This document shows positions 55,121-63,186 of a stretch of 64,000 nt of DNA, in pieces. Below the pieces are notes generated by a model that was not told the origin of the DNA, did not search any database, and worked only from the letters and a program-made list of their open reading frames with translations. A program made the translations under genes and the position numbers. The stretch lies in assembly GCF_024267675.1 (NCBI RefSeq), contig NZ_JALDYX010000004.1:124001-188000 (forward strand), read 5' to 3'. Each line of letters begins with the position of its first letter. Within the stretch, counting starts at the first letter, position 1. Origin of the DNA: Marinobacterium sedimentorum (GTDB lineage: Bacteria; Pseudomonadota; Gammaproteobacteria; Pseudomonadales; Balneatricaceae).

Positions 55121-57016
55121 ATGGACGAAGCAGACGACGTAACCCACGACGGCGAACAAGATGAGCCTCTTGGGTCTAAGGAAGCCAGGAGAAAACGGCT
55201 CAAGGCACATCTATTGGCACAAGCGAAGTATGTGGCTCAGGATGGTTGCGATGGATATTCTCCGAAAACCACTAAGACTTCTGGGCAGGAGAACAAGTTT
55301 TCAACAAATATGAATGAGCCCTGCCAGGCAGTACCGGGCGCTCAAGGGCTGAACGATGGAGGCGCTCGCCCCTCCACTGGCGTGCCAGGAGCCCACGGTA
55401 ATGTTTTTGGTGACAACAGGGCAGCGAACAGCTTCGCTACAGAGGGACCGTATCCTCACTCGCCTAGCAGCTGGCCGCCGATCACCAATCAAATTTTTCC
55501 TTCTGTCGGCAATCCGTTTGGGTACAAGCCAACTTCCTTTTTTACCGGCACTCCGTTTGGGTCCAAGCTAAGTGCGCATGATAAGCAGGTTGTCAGCGCA
55601 CTTCAGATCCTAGAGCAGACTTTCTGGCTGGTTCGAAATGAACTCAAAAGCGTTCTGTTGCAAGAGCGGCGCAGTGGAGAGGTTTTACCGGCAACGCCTG
55701 AAGCGATCGAAGATCAGCTTAAGCTGGAATTCTTCAACAAATTCCAACAAGACTTGTCTTCCAAGGCCGCCAAGTCAGCACTTGCCAGGTTTCGCATATC
55801 TATCACGCCTTATGATATCTCTCCTTGTTTCGGTCGAGCGGGTTCCGACGTAGAAAGAAATCGATACATTTTTCTGGGTCATGAGACCATCCGATACGCC
55901 ATGGGTGACCCTACATACGAAGTATGGAATCAACAACAGTCTCATATCGAACCCAAAGACAGCCTACCTAGCGCGTTCAACGTTCGTAGAGGTAGCACCC
56001 CTGCAGGGTTGGTCAAGCATCTATTCGAGGTCACAGACATCCCTGTAGAAAACGACCTGTTAATAATTGCATGGAGCATCTTGTCTTGGATGCCTGACCA
56101 AAAGCAGGTGCTGCTTGAACTACTCGGTGACACTCCATTCTCCCCTGTTTTTACTCAGGCAGCCATAAAGTATCTATTGGACCCTGCGACGGTGTTGGGG
56201 AGCCCACAATTACCCAAAAACTTAAAGCAGCTGGATGATTGTGCGCTAAGAAATTACTTATTGAGCTTCGATCGTGTGGACGAATTTTCCGAGACCATCC
56301 AGCAAGGTCTGCTGCAACTACTCGATGGAAAAGCTATATCGTGGAAGTCAAAACCCTCCTCAGTACCCACTGAAATCAGAGTGGTTTGTCCGGTCATGTT
56401 GAACAGCCTGGAAAGTGTCGTTTCGTATAAACCTTTGGCAGATAGAACCCTCACCATTGAGCTTTCTAAAAATGGAGATGTCGCACCTGTATCCTTTTCT
56501 GATCCGGCCACTCGAACTTTGCTGGATGACACATTCAACGGCTTGCTATCAGTCTTTGGATACGTGAATAGCCATTGGGCATCGGTGGAAACCGACCCTG
56601 CGTTTGAGCGGTATGGCGAACTAAGCGACCTCTGTAGGGTCGGCGTTCTTGTTGCTAGAAGCCTTGATCGAGATGATGCAGACTTTCCGAGTCAGCTAGA
56701 TATGAACCAGCAGACTCGCCGTGAGTATGAACTGGATGAACACCCAGTAGCCCAGGCGTTACTGCGTTGTTTCAAGGACAAAGGCGAGGCCGAACTTGAG
56801 GAGGCTGTGAAAGATTGGCAAGAACTTCTCTCTGAGTATCGACTAGATAATAAGCAATCCGACTGGCCCCAGACCCCTCGAGCAATGGGTGCACAGTTCA
56901 AAATAGCGGCGCCGATACTTCGATCCTTCGGCATCACGCTTGAGCCTTTAGGGCAACGAGCTGCTAATCGCCGCTGGAGACTTTTCAGGAATCCATCCTC
57001 TGAAGGCAAAGAGTAG
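55121..57016 (+). CDS. plasmid/phage primase-helicase-like protein lacking a P-loop
   Basis: A 631-aa protein. Residues 1-150 are a disordered, Gly/Pro/Ser-rich region with a basic KEARRKRLKAHLLAQAK patch. From 290 to 480 the layout follows the helicase half of satellite and phage replication proteins: a position equivalent to Walker A reads ELLGDTPFSPVF with no GxxGxGKS, then YLLDPATVLGSP, a segment ending LQLLDGKAISWKS, PVMLNSLE and LADRTLTIELS. The C-terminal end (WPQTPRAMGAQFKIAAPILRSFGI...NRRWRL) matches the winged tail of such primase-helicases. It therefore looks like a replication initiator helicase that has lost ATP binding. No ribosome binding site of note. Convergent with the helicase gene at 57217. 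Confidence 0.6.
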   Translation: MDEADDVTHDGEQDEPLGSKEARRKRLKAHLLAQAKYVAQDGCDGYSPKTTKTSGQENKFSTNMNEPCQAVPGAQGLNDGGARPSTGVPGAHGNVFGDNRAANSFATEGPYPHSPSSWPPITNQIFPSVGNPFGYKPTSFFTGTPFGSKLSAHDKQVVSALQILEQTFWLVRNELKSVLLQERRSGEVLPATPEAIEDQLKLEFFNKFQQDLSSKAAKSALARFRISITPYDISPCFGRAGSDVERNRYIFLGHETIRYAMGDPTYEVWNQQQSHIEPKDSLPSAFNVRRGSTPAGLVKHLFEVTDIPVENDLLIIAWSILSWMPDQKQVLLELLGDTPFSPVFTQAAIKYLLDPATVLGSPQLPKNLKQLDDCALRNYLLSFDRVDEFSETIQQGLLQLLDGKAISWKSKPSSVPTEIRVVCPVMLNSLESVVSYKPLADRTLTIELSKNGDVAPVSFSDPATRTLLDDTFNGLLSVFGYVNSHWASVETDPAFERYGELSDLCRVGVLVARSLDRDDADFPSQLDMNQQTRREYELDEHPVAQALLRCFKDKGEAELEEAVKDWQELLSEYRLDNKQSDWPQTPRAMGAQFKIAAPILRSFGITLEPLGQRAANRRWRLFRNPSSEGKE

Positions 57017-57051
57017 GGCGGCACGGGAAAGCCCGCCACTCTCTCTACCAA

Positions 57052-57140
57052 AGTGACATTGTGAGATTGAATTCTGAAAAAAGGCTGATTTTAAGGCCAT
57101 ATTTCATATAAATTAGAATTTTAAACATCACAATGTCACT
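57052..57140. repeat. 13-bp perfect inverted repeat pair flanking an AT-rich core
   Basis: AGTGACATTGTGA at 57052-57064 and TCACAATGTCACT at 57128-57140 are exact reverse complements 63 bases apart. The core between them is AT-rich. It lies between two convergent genes. Possible roles are paired binding sites for an integrase, initiator or regulator. Confidence 0.6.
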
Positions 57141-57216
57141 AATTTCGTAATCAAGATGACGGATCAGCAGCTGTCAGGAGGCAAAGCGCCTCATCATCTA
57201 CTCTCGCTCAATGTCC

Positions 57217-58791
57217 TCATAGACATCCATCTACAACCATCAATAAACCTGACGCCCTCGTTACCGCCGTGTACAGCCAACGACAACCCTCCTCGGTGTC
57301 CAGCCTTAGCCCCATCGGATCTACGATCACCTGCTCCCATTCACCACCCTGGGCCTTGTGGCAGGTCATGGCATAGCCGAACTTCACCTGTAACGCGTTG
57401 TAGTAGGGGTCTGTTTGCATCAGATCCCGAAACTCGGCGCTATCCGGATCCACATAGGGATGCCGCTGCCTGAGCAGCTCAAGCAGCGCATACTGCTCGG
57501 TATCCTCAAGGTCCCGTTTGTCAGAGAACAATAAATTCTCTAACACCAAGCACTCCACAGTATTCGAGGAGTCATGAGTGAGATTGAACAGGAGCCTCAG
57601 CTCTCTGAAACGCAACGTGACTACCTGACCACTCGGTAGACGCACCCGCTCTATCACCGCCGAGGACATCACGGTATGCACCTGCACCTGGTCACCATTA
57701 CTCAGTCCTACGGCCGGGCAGTTGCGCGTCACGAGCAGCCGGTCTTCTGGTGTGACTGGAGCCCAAGAGTTGCCCCAGAGCTGCGATCGGACTCCCAGGT
57801 TATACTCGCTTGCTATCGCGTTGCTGTAGACCACGGCTACAGATGAGCACCTCTTACGGCTATTAATAGCAATCAGGCCCACGGCTGAGTGAAAATCTAT
57901 GGAACGTATATCTTGGCTATTGAAGGGTATCGAAATACCTCCACCCGTCCCGCGAAAGATCTGGTCTCGAATTGAGTTGGCCAATGACAGAATGCCGCTT
58001 TTCTCGCCTTGGCGCATGACGGTTGTTAACTCATACCGCCGAGTCTGAAGTCCGAACCCGTTATGGAGGTATTCTGGAGAAAGTGCAGGCGATTGTTTGC
58101 TTCCTACGGGAGGCAACTGAGCCAGATCGCCGACAAAGAGCAGCTTAATCGGACAACTCGCAACCCCCTCTCTATACAGGTGCTGGACGTACCCCACCAG
58201 GTCACTCAGCAACTTGCCGGAACCGAAGCGCATAGAAGACTGGTAGGTCGCGGTATCGCCAACCATCGATGCTTCATCAACGATCATCAGATCAAAGGGG
58301 TTACCTTGCTGCCGGATTGGGAAATCCATCTGTACAGCACTGAGCCCTTCCTCTGGGCGCGTGTCGTCGACGCTCAGGCTCGCCATGTAATAGATTGCCC
58401 CATGGAGTGTGGATACCGTGGCAGGCCCAATCGCATTGGGTAGCATCCTATCGAGCTTGCCTTGCAGTATCTGGGCCGCACGGCCGGTCGGGGCCACCAG
58501 CATGCTGTTCATCCCCAAGCGATGAACAAGCTCAATAATCTTGGCGACGAGTGTGGTTTTGCCTGTACCCGCGCTGCCGCAAAGGACGAACGCCTGGCTA
58601 GATGGGGTGTTGAGAAAGTGCTCTATAGCCTTCAGCGCTTCGAGCTGATCCGGGTTGAGCTGAATCTGTTTGTGCATGTGATATACGTCCGAAAAGGCCA
58701 CAGCTTCCCCTAAGCTCGGGTAGCCCATATGCAGAAGCTGTGGTTGGGGTGGTTTAGAAGAACGGTGCAAGCGATTCACGGAATGCTGCAC
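57217..58791 (-). CDS. RecD/Dda-like SF1B DNA helicase
   Basis: A 524-aa helicase. Motifs in order: Q-like LNPDQLEALKAIEHFL, Walker A GSAGTGKTT near residue 73, APTGRAAQ (motif Ia), IVDEASMVGD (II, near 172), FVGDLAQLPPVG (III) and the UvrD_C_2 tail AMTCHKAQGGEWEQVIVDP with YTAVTRA near 510. This 5'-3' helicase type is common on plasmids and integrative elements. The start is uncertain: 58791 gives the longest product, but M22 at 58728 or M39 at 58677 are possible and none has a strong ribosome binding site. Sits in a minus-strand cluster with small regulators. Confidence 0.85.
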   Translation of the reverse strand: MQHSVNRLHRSSKPPQPQLLHMGYPSLGEAVAFSDVYHMHKQIQLNPDQLEALKAIEHFLNTPSSQAFVLCGSAGTGKTTLVAKIIELVHRLGMNSMLVAPTGRAAQILQGKLDRMLPNAIGPATVSTLHGAIYYMASLSVDDTRPEEGLSAVQMDFPIRQQGNPFDLMIVDEASMVGDTATYQSSMRFGSGKLLSDLVGYVQHLYREGVASCPIKLLFVGDLAQLPPVGSKQSPALSPEYLHNGFGLQTRRYELTTVMRQGEKSGILSLANSIRDQIFRGTGGGISIPFNSQDIRSIDFHSAVGLIAINSRKRCSSVAVVYSNAIASEYNLGVRSQLWGNSWAPVTPEDRLLVTRNCPAVGLSNGDQVQVHTVMSSAVIERVRLPSGQVVTLRFRELRLLFNLTHDSSNTVECLVLENLLFSDKRDLEDTEQYALLELLRQRHPYVDPDSAEFRDLMQTDPYYNALQVKFGYAMTCHKAQGGEWEQVIVDPMGLRLDTEEGCRWLYTAVTRASGLLMVVDGCL

Positions 58792-58837
58792 GGGATAGAA
58801 CCGGCTCTGGATGTGAGCCGGCGATGAGCAGTCGAAG

Positions 58838-59119
58838 TCAGAGCAGGCCTGATTCGATCATGTCGATTAAATTGAAGACGCCGAAGCCAGACATGCTGTT
58901 GTCACGAGCCGTCCACTTGCCTTTGCCTGGCCAGAAGTCGATCAAGCAGCCGTTACCGGTGACTATCAGATGGATACCGTCGTTGTTGGTGCAGTACTCG
59001 ATGTTTCGGCTCTCCAGCAATTGCCGGCTGGATTCACGGTTCATGGCGCGCTTATTAATAGGCTTAGTTGGTCCTTTTGCATTCTCTTGAGAGTCGTCGA
59101 TTGAGGGAAGATCTAGCAT
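58838..59119 (-). CDS. small protein of unknown function in satellite-like cluster
   Basis: A 93-aa protein starting MLDLPSIDDSQEN, with AAGGA eight bases upstream on the minus strand, which decides this start over longer readings up to 59194. The C-terminal half IHLIVTGNGCLIDFWPGKGKWT...GFGVFNLIDMI resembles short phage or plasmid proteins annotated as hypothetical. It lies between the XRE regulator and the helicase and is probably co-transcribed with them. No domain recognised. Confidence 0.6.
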   Translation of the reverse strand: MLDLPSIDDSQENAKGPTKPINKRAMNRESSRQLLESRNIEYCTNNDGIHLIVTGNGCLIDFWPGKGKWTARDNSMSGFGVFNLIDMIESGLL

Positions 59120-59204
59120 GATGAGGTCCTTTGAAAGTGTGGGAATCCCGTCCGTGGGCTGAAGTGACATACCTGTCTGTATCATTGTCATCATCCGTAG
59201 AAAT

Positions 59205-59678
59205 TTACTGCGCTGACGTACTGGCTCCTCCTGGAAACAGTCCCTTTGCCTTGCTGTGCCTATAGATCTTAAGCGCCTGCTTTAGGTGCTCAGGCCTTTG
59301 CGCCGCCCAGTGCAGTAACGTCCGTGCAGCACCACTGGGTTGACGGCGCCCTTGCTCCCACTCACTGACAGTTCGAGGACTGATCCCCAAGCAACGGGCA
59401 AATGTTGTCTGTGTCAGCTTCAGCGATTTACGCGCCTCTATAGCCGCCAGCACCACCGGATCGGTTGTTCTGGCAACAGAATCTTCCGGTGCGGGCCAAA
59501 GACACGCATTACCCCCTGTTTTCGACGGCTGTGACGGAGTTTCGGGATTATGGGGATGGGGTTGCCAGTGGTTCTGCGGGATATGAGGCCTACATATCCC
59601 CTGCTGTAAGGCTTCAGGGTGCGCTTGTTCGTAGCGCCTCATCCAGAGTTCAGTGATGGATAGGCTATCGTCGGACAT
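59205..59678 (-). CDS. XRE-family helix-turn-helix regulator
   Basis: A 157-aa protein. The HTH is residues 80-135: EARKSLKLTQTTFARCLGISPRTVSEWEQGRRQPSG, a classic XRE/HigA-like pattern. The first 70 residues are a proline- and histidine-rich flexible extension. AGGAG sits seven bases before the ATG at 59678. It may act on the inverted repeat upstream of the Gp2-like gene at 60464-60489, keeping the element's replication genes quiet; this is inferred from location. Confidence 0.8.
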   Translation of the reverse strand: MSDDSLSITELWMRRYEQAHPEALQQGICRPHIPQNHWQPHPHNPETPSQPSKTGGNACLWPAPEDSVARTTDPVVLAAIEARKSLKLTQTTFARCLGISPRTVSEWEQGRRQPSGAARTLLHWAAQRPEHLKQALKIYRHSKAKGLFPGGASTSAQ

Positions 59679-59759
59679 GATCGTTCTCCTGCTGTAAGGG
59701 GGCGTACGGCAAAGCCGCAGCCATATCATCTGCAGGAGAGCCCGACAGTCCGGACCTTG

Positions 59760-60416
59760 TTACTTGCGCGTCCCACCGAAGCTCTGGAGCCCTTGGCCAA
59801 AACACTTGGTGTCGGCCTTGCATAGATAGCTGGCACGGAAAAACAGGGCCGGCAGCTGTGCATAGTGATCAGATCGGTTAAGGTAGTACTCAGCGTTCGC
59901 TGGGATATAAACCAGACCTGGCGCCAAATGCAGCGAGAGACCTAAAGCCGAGTACCAGGCATCTCTGATCATGTTCATGAGACTGCCAGAAACAGAGTGG
60001 TACTCCCCTAGGCTGTGAAATTGCTCACGATTGAATAGCAGTAAGAGATGGTAATGCGGCGTACGGGAGTCCTTTAACTCCCTGGCCCAGACCATTCTGA
60101 CCGCTGAGCGGCAGGCACGCTTGCCCTGTCGAGCCCGACGTTTCTGATAGCTATCCAGTCTGGAATCAAGCGCCTTCTTGAAGCGATCGATGACTTCATT
60201 ACCGGATATGATGTCACCTGTCGGCCCGGCACACCTCAGGTCTACCCGTACAGCAAATACTCTCGTGAAGTCCTGTGTGGCGTTGTTGATAACGTACAGC
60301 AGACGATCCAGATACTCCTTGACCAGTGCCCCGTCGTTGTAGACAGGCCAGCCCCGATAATGGGATTCGTTCCAGAGCGTCAGATTATGATTTCCCGGTA
60401 CACGTTTTTGATACAT
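59760..60416 (-). CDS. inovirus Gp2 / YagK-YfjJ-like replication protein
   Basis: A 218-aa protein starting MYQKRVPG with GGAG six bases upstream. It matches the YagK/YfjJ C-terminal domain family: FAVRVDLR near residue 53, RMVWARELKDSRTPHYHLLLLFNRE near 105-130 with the HxH pair typical of rolling-circle HUH-like replication proteins, and the closing FFRASYLCKADTK. Such genes occur in filamentous phages, satellites and integrative islands, usually next to an AlpA regulator as here. Likely part of a replication or excision module. Confidence 0.8.
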   Translation of the reverse strand: MYQKRVPGNHNLTLWNESHYRGWPVYNDGALVKEYLDRLLYVINNATQDFTRVFAVRVDLRCAGPTGDIISGNEVIDRFKKALDSRLDSYQKRRARQGKRACRSAVRMVWARELKDSRTPHYHLLLLFNREQFHSLGEYHSVSGSLMNMIRDAWYSALGLSLHLAPGLVYIPANAEYYLNRSDHYAQLPALFFRASYLCKADTKCFGQGLQSFGGTRK

Positions 60417-60463
60417 GATGAACTCCGTTGAAGTCAGAATCCTCAGTAGCCATGCACGCACCA

Positions 60464-60489
60464 TTACTGACCAAATGTTTAGTCAGTAA
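60464..60489. promoter_or_regulatory. 26-bp operator-like inverted repeat upstream of the Gp2-like gene
   Basis: Arms TTACTGAC (60464-60471) and GTCAGTAA (60482-60489) are perfect inverted repeats with a 10-base spacer. It starts 48 bases upstream of the Gp2-like start on the minus strand, within an AT-rich promoter-like stretch. Good candidate binding site for the XRE or AlpA regulator of this cluster. Confidence 0.6.
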
Positions 60490-60659
60490 ATTATGCATAT
60501 AGTATGGAGACTTGGCGCACTTGAGCGCCCAGAGAGTGGGGAGGGGTTTATATTAATATACCGGAGCCATATTGACGGCAAACCTAGGCAAATAACCCCA
60601 AAAACCCCACAAATCACGGCGTTTTGATGCCCTGGCTACTCGAGGAAAAAAGAAGGTTG

Positions 60660-60690
60660 CAGGAAAATAAAGAAATGAGGCGACAGCCTC
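60660..60690 (-). terminator. putative intrinsic terminator of the alpA gene
   Basis: On the minus strand, GAGGC-TGTC-GCCTC is followed by ATTTCTTTATTTTCC, a short stem with a T-rich tail, 17 bases after the AlpA stop codon. The remaining 60417-60659 region holds no gene that I can support. Confidence 0.5.
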
Positions 60691-60706
60691 TTGGGTTTTG
60701 CAGGGT

Positions 60707-60901
60707 CTACCGAATATCTGGCTGGTCGCGCTCGTCTATACGCGCTTGAATCCAAGCAAGCACTTCCTCCTCCACCCAGGCAACAGAATTCGCGCCAAGA
60801 CCCACGGATGCTGGGAAAGTACCCTCTTTAATTTTGCGGTAAACGCTGGATCGGCACTGAGCAGTCAGGTACAGAACTTCGGGTAAACGTAAAAGTCGCA
60901 T
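60707..60901 (-). CDS. alpA: AlpA-family transcriptional regulator
   Basis: A 64-aa MerR-like excisionase/regulator of the AlpA family: LLRLPEVLYLTAQCRSSVYRKIKEGTFPASVGLGANSVAWVEEEVLAWIQARI. The normal family pattern is complete. AlpA proteins activate the integrase or excision genes of P4-like islands and are usually near the attachment end, which agrees with the loss of island genes just to the right. The start ATG at 60901 has GGGAG upstream on the minus strand. Confidence 0.88.
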   Translation of the reverse strand: MRLLRLPEVLYLTAQCRSSVYRKIKEGTFPASVGLGANSVAWVEEEVLAWIQARIDERDQPDIR

Positions 60902-61005
60902 GAGTATTGCTCCCTAGCAGATTGACTCATGCGATAGGGCAGCCCTGTAAGAATTTACTCCGAGGGAGCTCACAGGGTCTCATCGCGGCTATTTGAGGCA
61001 CTGAG

Positions 61006-61250
61006 ATGTTGATCCAAAAGCCAACAGTGAAGGTCAACGTGTTGGCCCACCAAGGTCATGGCATCAATGTAATCGTGCGGGAACTTGGGCTGCCACGCAG
61101 CCCCCAAACGAGCCCCTCACAGACACGGGTTACGTTCAGGAGTGGCTTGAAGCAGCTCGCTCTGGATCCCAGCTACTGTTCTGTTGCGTGCTAGGCGACA
61201 GCGCAGGCCTACGAGGGGTTCGGTTACAGCGTCCGCTACTACAGCCTCTG
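61006..61250 (+). pseudogene. decayed IS21-type istA transposase N-terminal remnant
   Basis: Fragments in two frames resemble the start of IS21 IstA: VKVNVLAHQGHGINVIVRELGLPRS (helix-turn-helix) in one frame, then VQEWLEAARSGS and AYEGFGYSVRYYSL in another. The frame change and the lack of a continuation into the catalytic domain indicate a broken relic. Inverted repeats could not be identified. The rest of 60902-61397 contains no gene I can support. Confidence 0.45.
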
Positions 61251-61397
61251 CCGCTCTTTGTCCCTCTGCAACAATTCACTGTTCACTGGCCGTCAATAAA
61301 TGCCGGGTTCCGCTTCTTATACTGGCTTCAATCTCCTGCGAAGGCGTTACGGTCTTTACGGGGTTTTGACCTACAAGAACAAATAAAGGGGTAGTTT

Positions 61398-63158
61398 ATG
61401 ACCGCTACAGTAGACCCGATTACGCTGGCTGTTGTCCGCGGCGCGCTTGAGACGGCGCAGCGCGAGATGACGCTGACGCTGGAGAAAACCGGGCGTTCCA
61501 GCGTCTTCAACCTGGCGCACGATTACAGCAACGCGCTGTTCGATCACTTTCCGGAGATGATTCTGCAGGGGCAGGATATCCCGATTCACCTGGGCTCGCT
61601 GATTCCGGCGATGAAGTGTGTGGCCGAGTATTTCGGAGACGACATTCAGGAAGGCGATGTGATCTACCACAACGATCCCGCCTACAAGGGCAGTCATATT
61701 CTCGACTGCTGCATGTACAAACCGGTGTTCTATCAGGGCGAGCTGGTATTTTGGAGCGTCTGCAAGGGTCACCTGACCGATATCGGTGGCCCGGTACCCG
61801 CCGGCTATAACCCGGATGCCAAAGAGATTTATGCCGAGGGCCTGCGCATTCCACCGGTCAAGCTGTGGGAGCGAGGCAAGCGGCGCGAGGATGTGATTAA
61901 TCTGCTACTGACCAACATGCGTGCGCGCCGTGATCAGGAAGGCGATATCAATGCGCAGTACGGCGCCTGCCGTGTTGGCGAGCGCAACATGATCGCGCTG
62001 CTCGACAAGTACGGCGTGGATACGGTTAAGGCCTGTATTGCCGAACTAAAGAACGCGGCCGATCAGCAGATGCGTTCCCTGGTCCGCTCGGTGCCCGATG
62101 GTGAATATCTTGGCAGCGCACTGCTTGAAGATGCCGGCCATGGCTTTGGTGAGATGGAAATCACCGCCAAGGTGACCGTGCAGGGCGATAACCTGCATAT
62201 CGAGGTACAGAGCCCGCCGCAGATACCCTATTTCATCAATTCCTACGAAGGCAACTCGATGTCCGGCGTCTACCTGGGGTTGATGATGTTTGCGCAGCTG
62301 CCGCCGCCTTACAACGAGGGTCTCTATCGCTGCGTAACAGTGGACCTGGGCGCGAAGGGCACCCTGTGTAACGCCCAGGAACCCGCGCCCCATGTCAACT
62401 GCACCACGACACCCATGGAGACGCTGACTGATGCGGTGCGCATGGCGCTGGAAAAGGCGGCGCCCGAACGGGTCACTGCCTCCTGGGGACACGCCAGTGG
62501 TATTAATATCGCCGGCATCGATCCCCGTAGTGACGAACAGTACGTCACCATGGTGCTGGCGTCGATTATCTCCGGTGCGGGTGCCACCCAGGTGATGGAC
62601 GGCTGGCACGCCTGTGGCCCGCTGAGCTGCTTCGGTGCGCTTAGTTCCGGTGATATAGAACTGCTTGAATATGCCTACCCGATCATCATCCATCGTTATG
62701 GCCTGGTGCAGGACAGCGGCGGGGCAGGTTACCACCGGGGCGGCTCGGGCACGGCCTGGGAGGTCGAACCGATTGGTCACGAGATGACGGTGATTGCCTT
62801 CGGTGAGGGGCGACAGATTCCGACGATGGGCGCGGCTGGGGCGAAGAACGGGCTGCAGGACGAGAAACTCGGCCGGCTGGTGGTGTCCGGTAACGGCAAG
62901 GAACAGGTCTACCGGGCCAATACCATCGTCACCATCAATCCGGGCGAGCGCGTCACTAATGTTAACCCGGGCGGCGGTGGCTACGGCGATCCGTTTAGCC
63001 GCACTATCGATGCGGTGCTGGAAGATTATCGTAATGGTCTGGTATCGCTGAAAGGTGCCGAGCTTGAATACGGTGTCGCCATCCGGCCGCAGGATGGCTC
63101 TCTTGACGAGGCGCAGACCGCGCGTCTGCGTGAACAGGCCCATCGCCATTCTGCGTGA
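61398..63158 (+). CDS. hyuB: hydantoinase B/oxoprolinase family protein (HyuB)
   Basis: A 586-aa HyuB-family subunit. Typical segments are ITLAVVRGALETAQREMTLTLEKTGRS at the N-terminus, FGDDIQEGDVIYHNDPAYKGSHILD near 90, LCNAQEPAPHVNCTTTPMETL near 330 and GGGGYGDPFSRTIDAVLEDYRNGLVS near 535. AAAGGGG lies shortly before the ATG. With HyuA it hydrolyses or carboxylates small substrates such as hydantoins, 5-oxoproline or acetone/acetophenone in ATP-dependent reactions; the substrate cannot be told here. GC-rich codon use differs from the island and fits core chromosome. It precedes hyuA by 28 bases, a B-A order. Confidence 0.9.
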   Translation: MTATVDPITLAVVRGALETAQREMTLTLEKTGRSSVFNLAHDYSNALFDHFPEMILQGQDIPIHLGSLIPAMKCVAEYFGDDIQEGDVIYHNDPAYKGSHILDCCMYKPVFYQGELVFWSVCKGHLTDIGGPVPAGYNPDAKEIYAEGLRIPPVKLWERGKRREDVINLLLTNMRARRDQEGDINAQYGACRVGERNMIALLDKYGVDTVKACIAELKNAADQQMRSLVRSVPDGEYLGSALLEDAGHGFGEMEITAKVTVQGDNLHIEVQSPPQIPYFINSYEGNSMSGVYLGLMMFAQLPPPYNEGLYRCVTVDLGAKGTLCNAQEPAPHVNCTTTPMETLTDAVRMALEKAAPERVTASWGHASGINIAGIDPRSDEQYVTMVLASIISGAGATQVMDGWHACGPLSCFGALSSGDIELLEYAYPIIIHRYGLVQDSGGAGYHRGGSGTAWEVEPIGHEMTVIAFGEGRQIPTMGAAGAKNGLQDEKLGRLVVSGNGKEQVYRANTIVTINPGERVTNVNPGGGGYGDPFSRTIDAVLEDYRNGLVSLKGAELEYGVAIRPQDGSLDEAQTARLREQAHRHSA

Positions 63159-63186
63159 TCAAACACCAACGACTGAGGATAATAAT

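Noticed and set aside
57156..57473. 105-codon plus-strand frame
   Set aside because: Lies mostly opposite the helicase gene and reads as low-complexity proline/serine sequence.
61184..61394. Short plus-strand frames before hyuB
   Set aside because: They overlap each other in different frames and are better explained as part of the decayed IS21 remnant and spacer.
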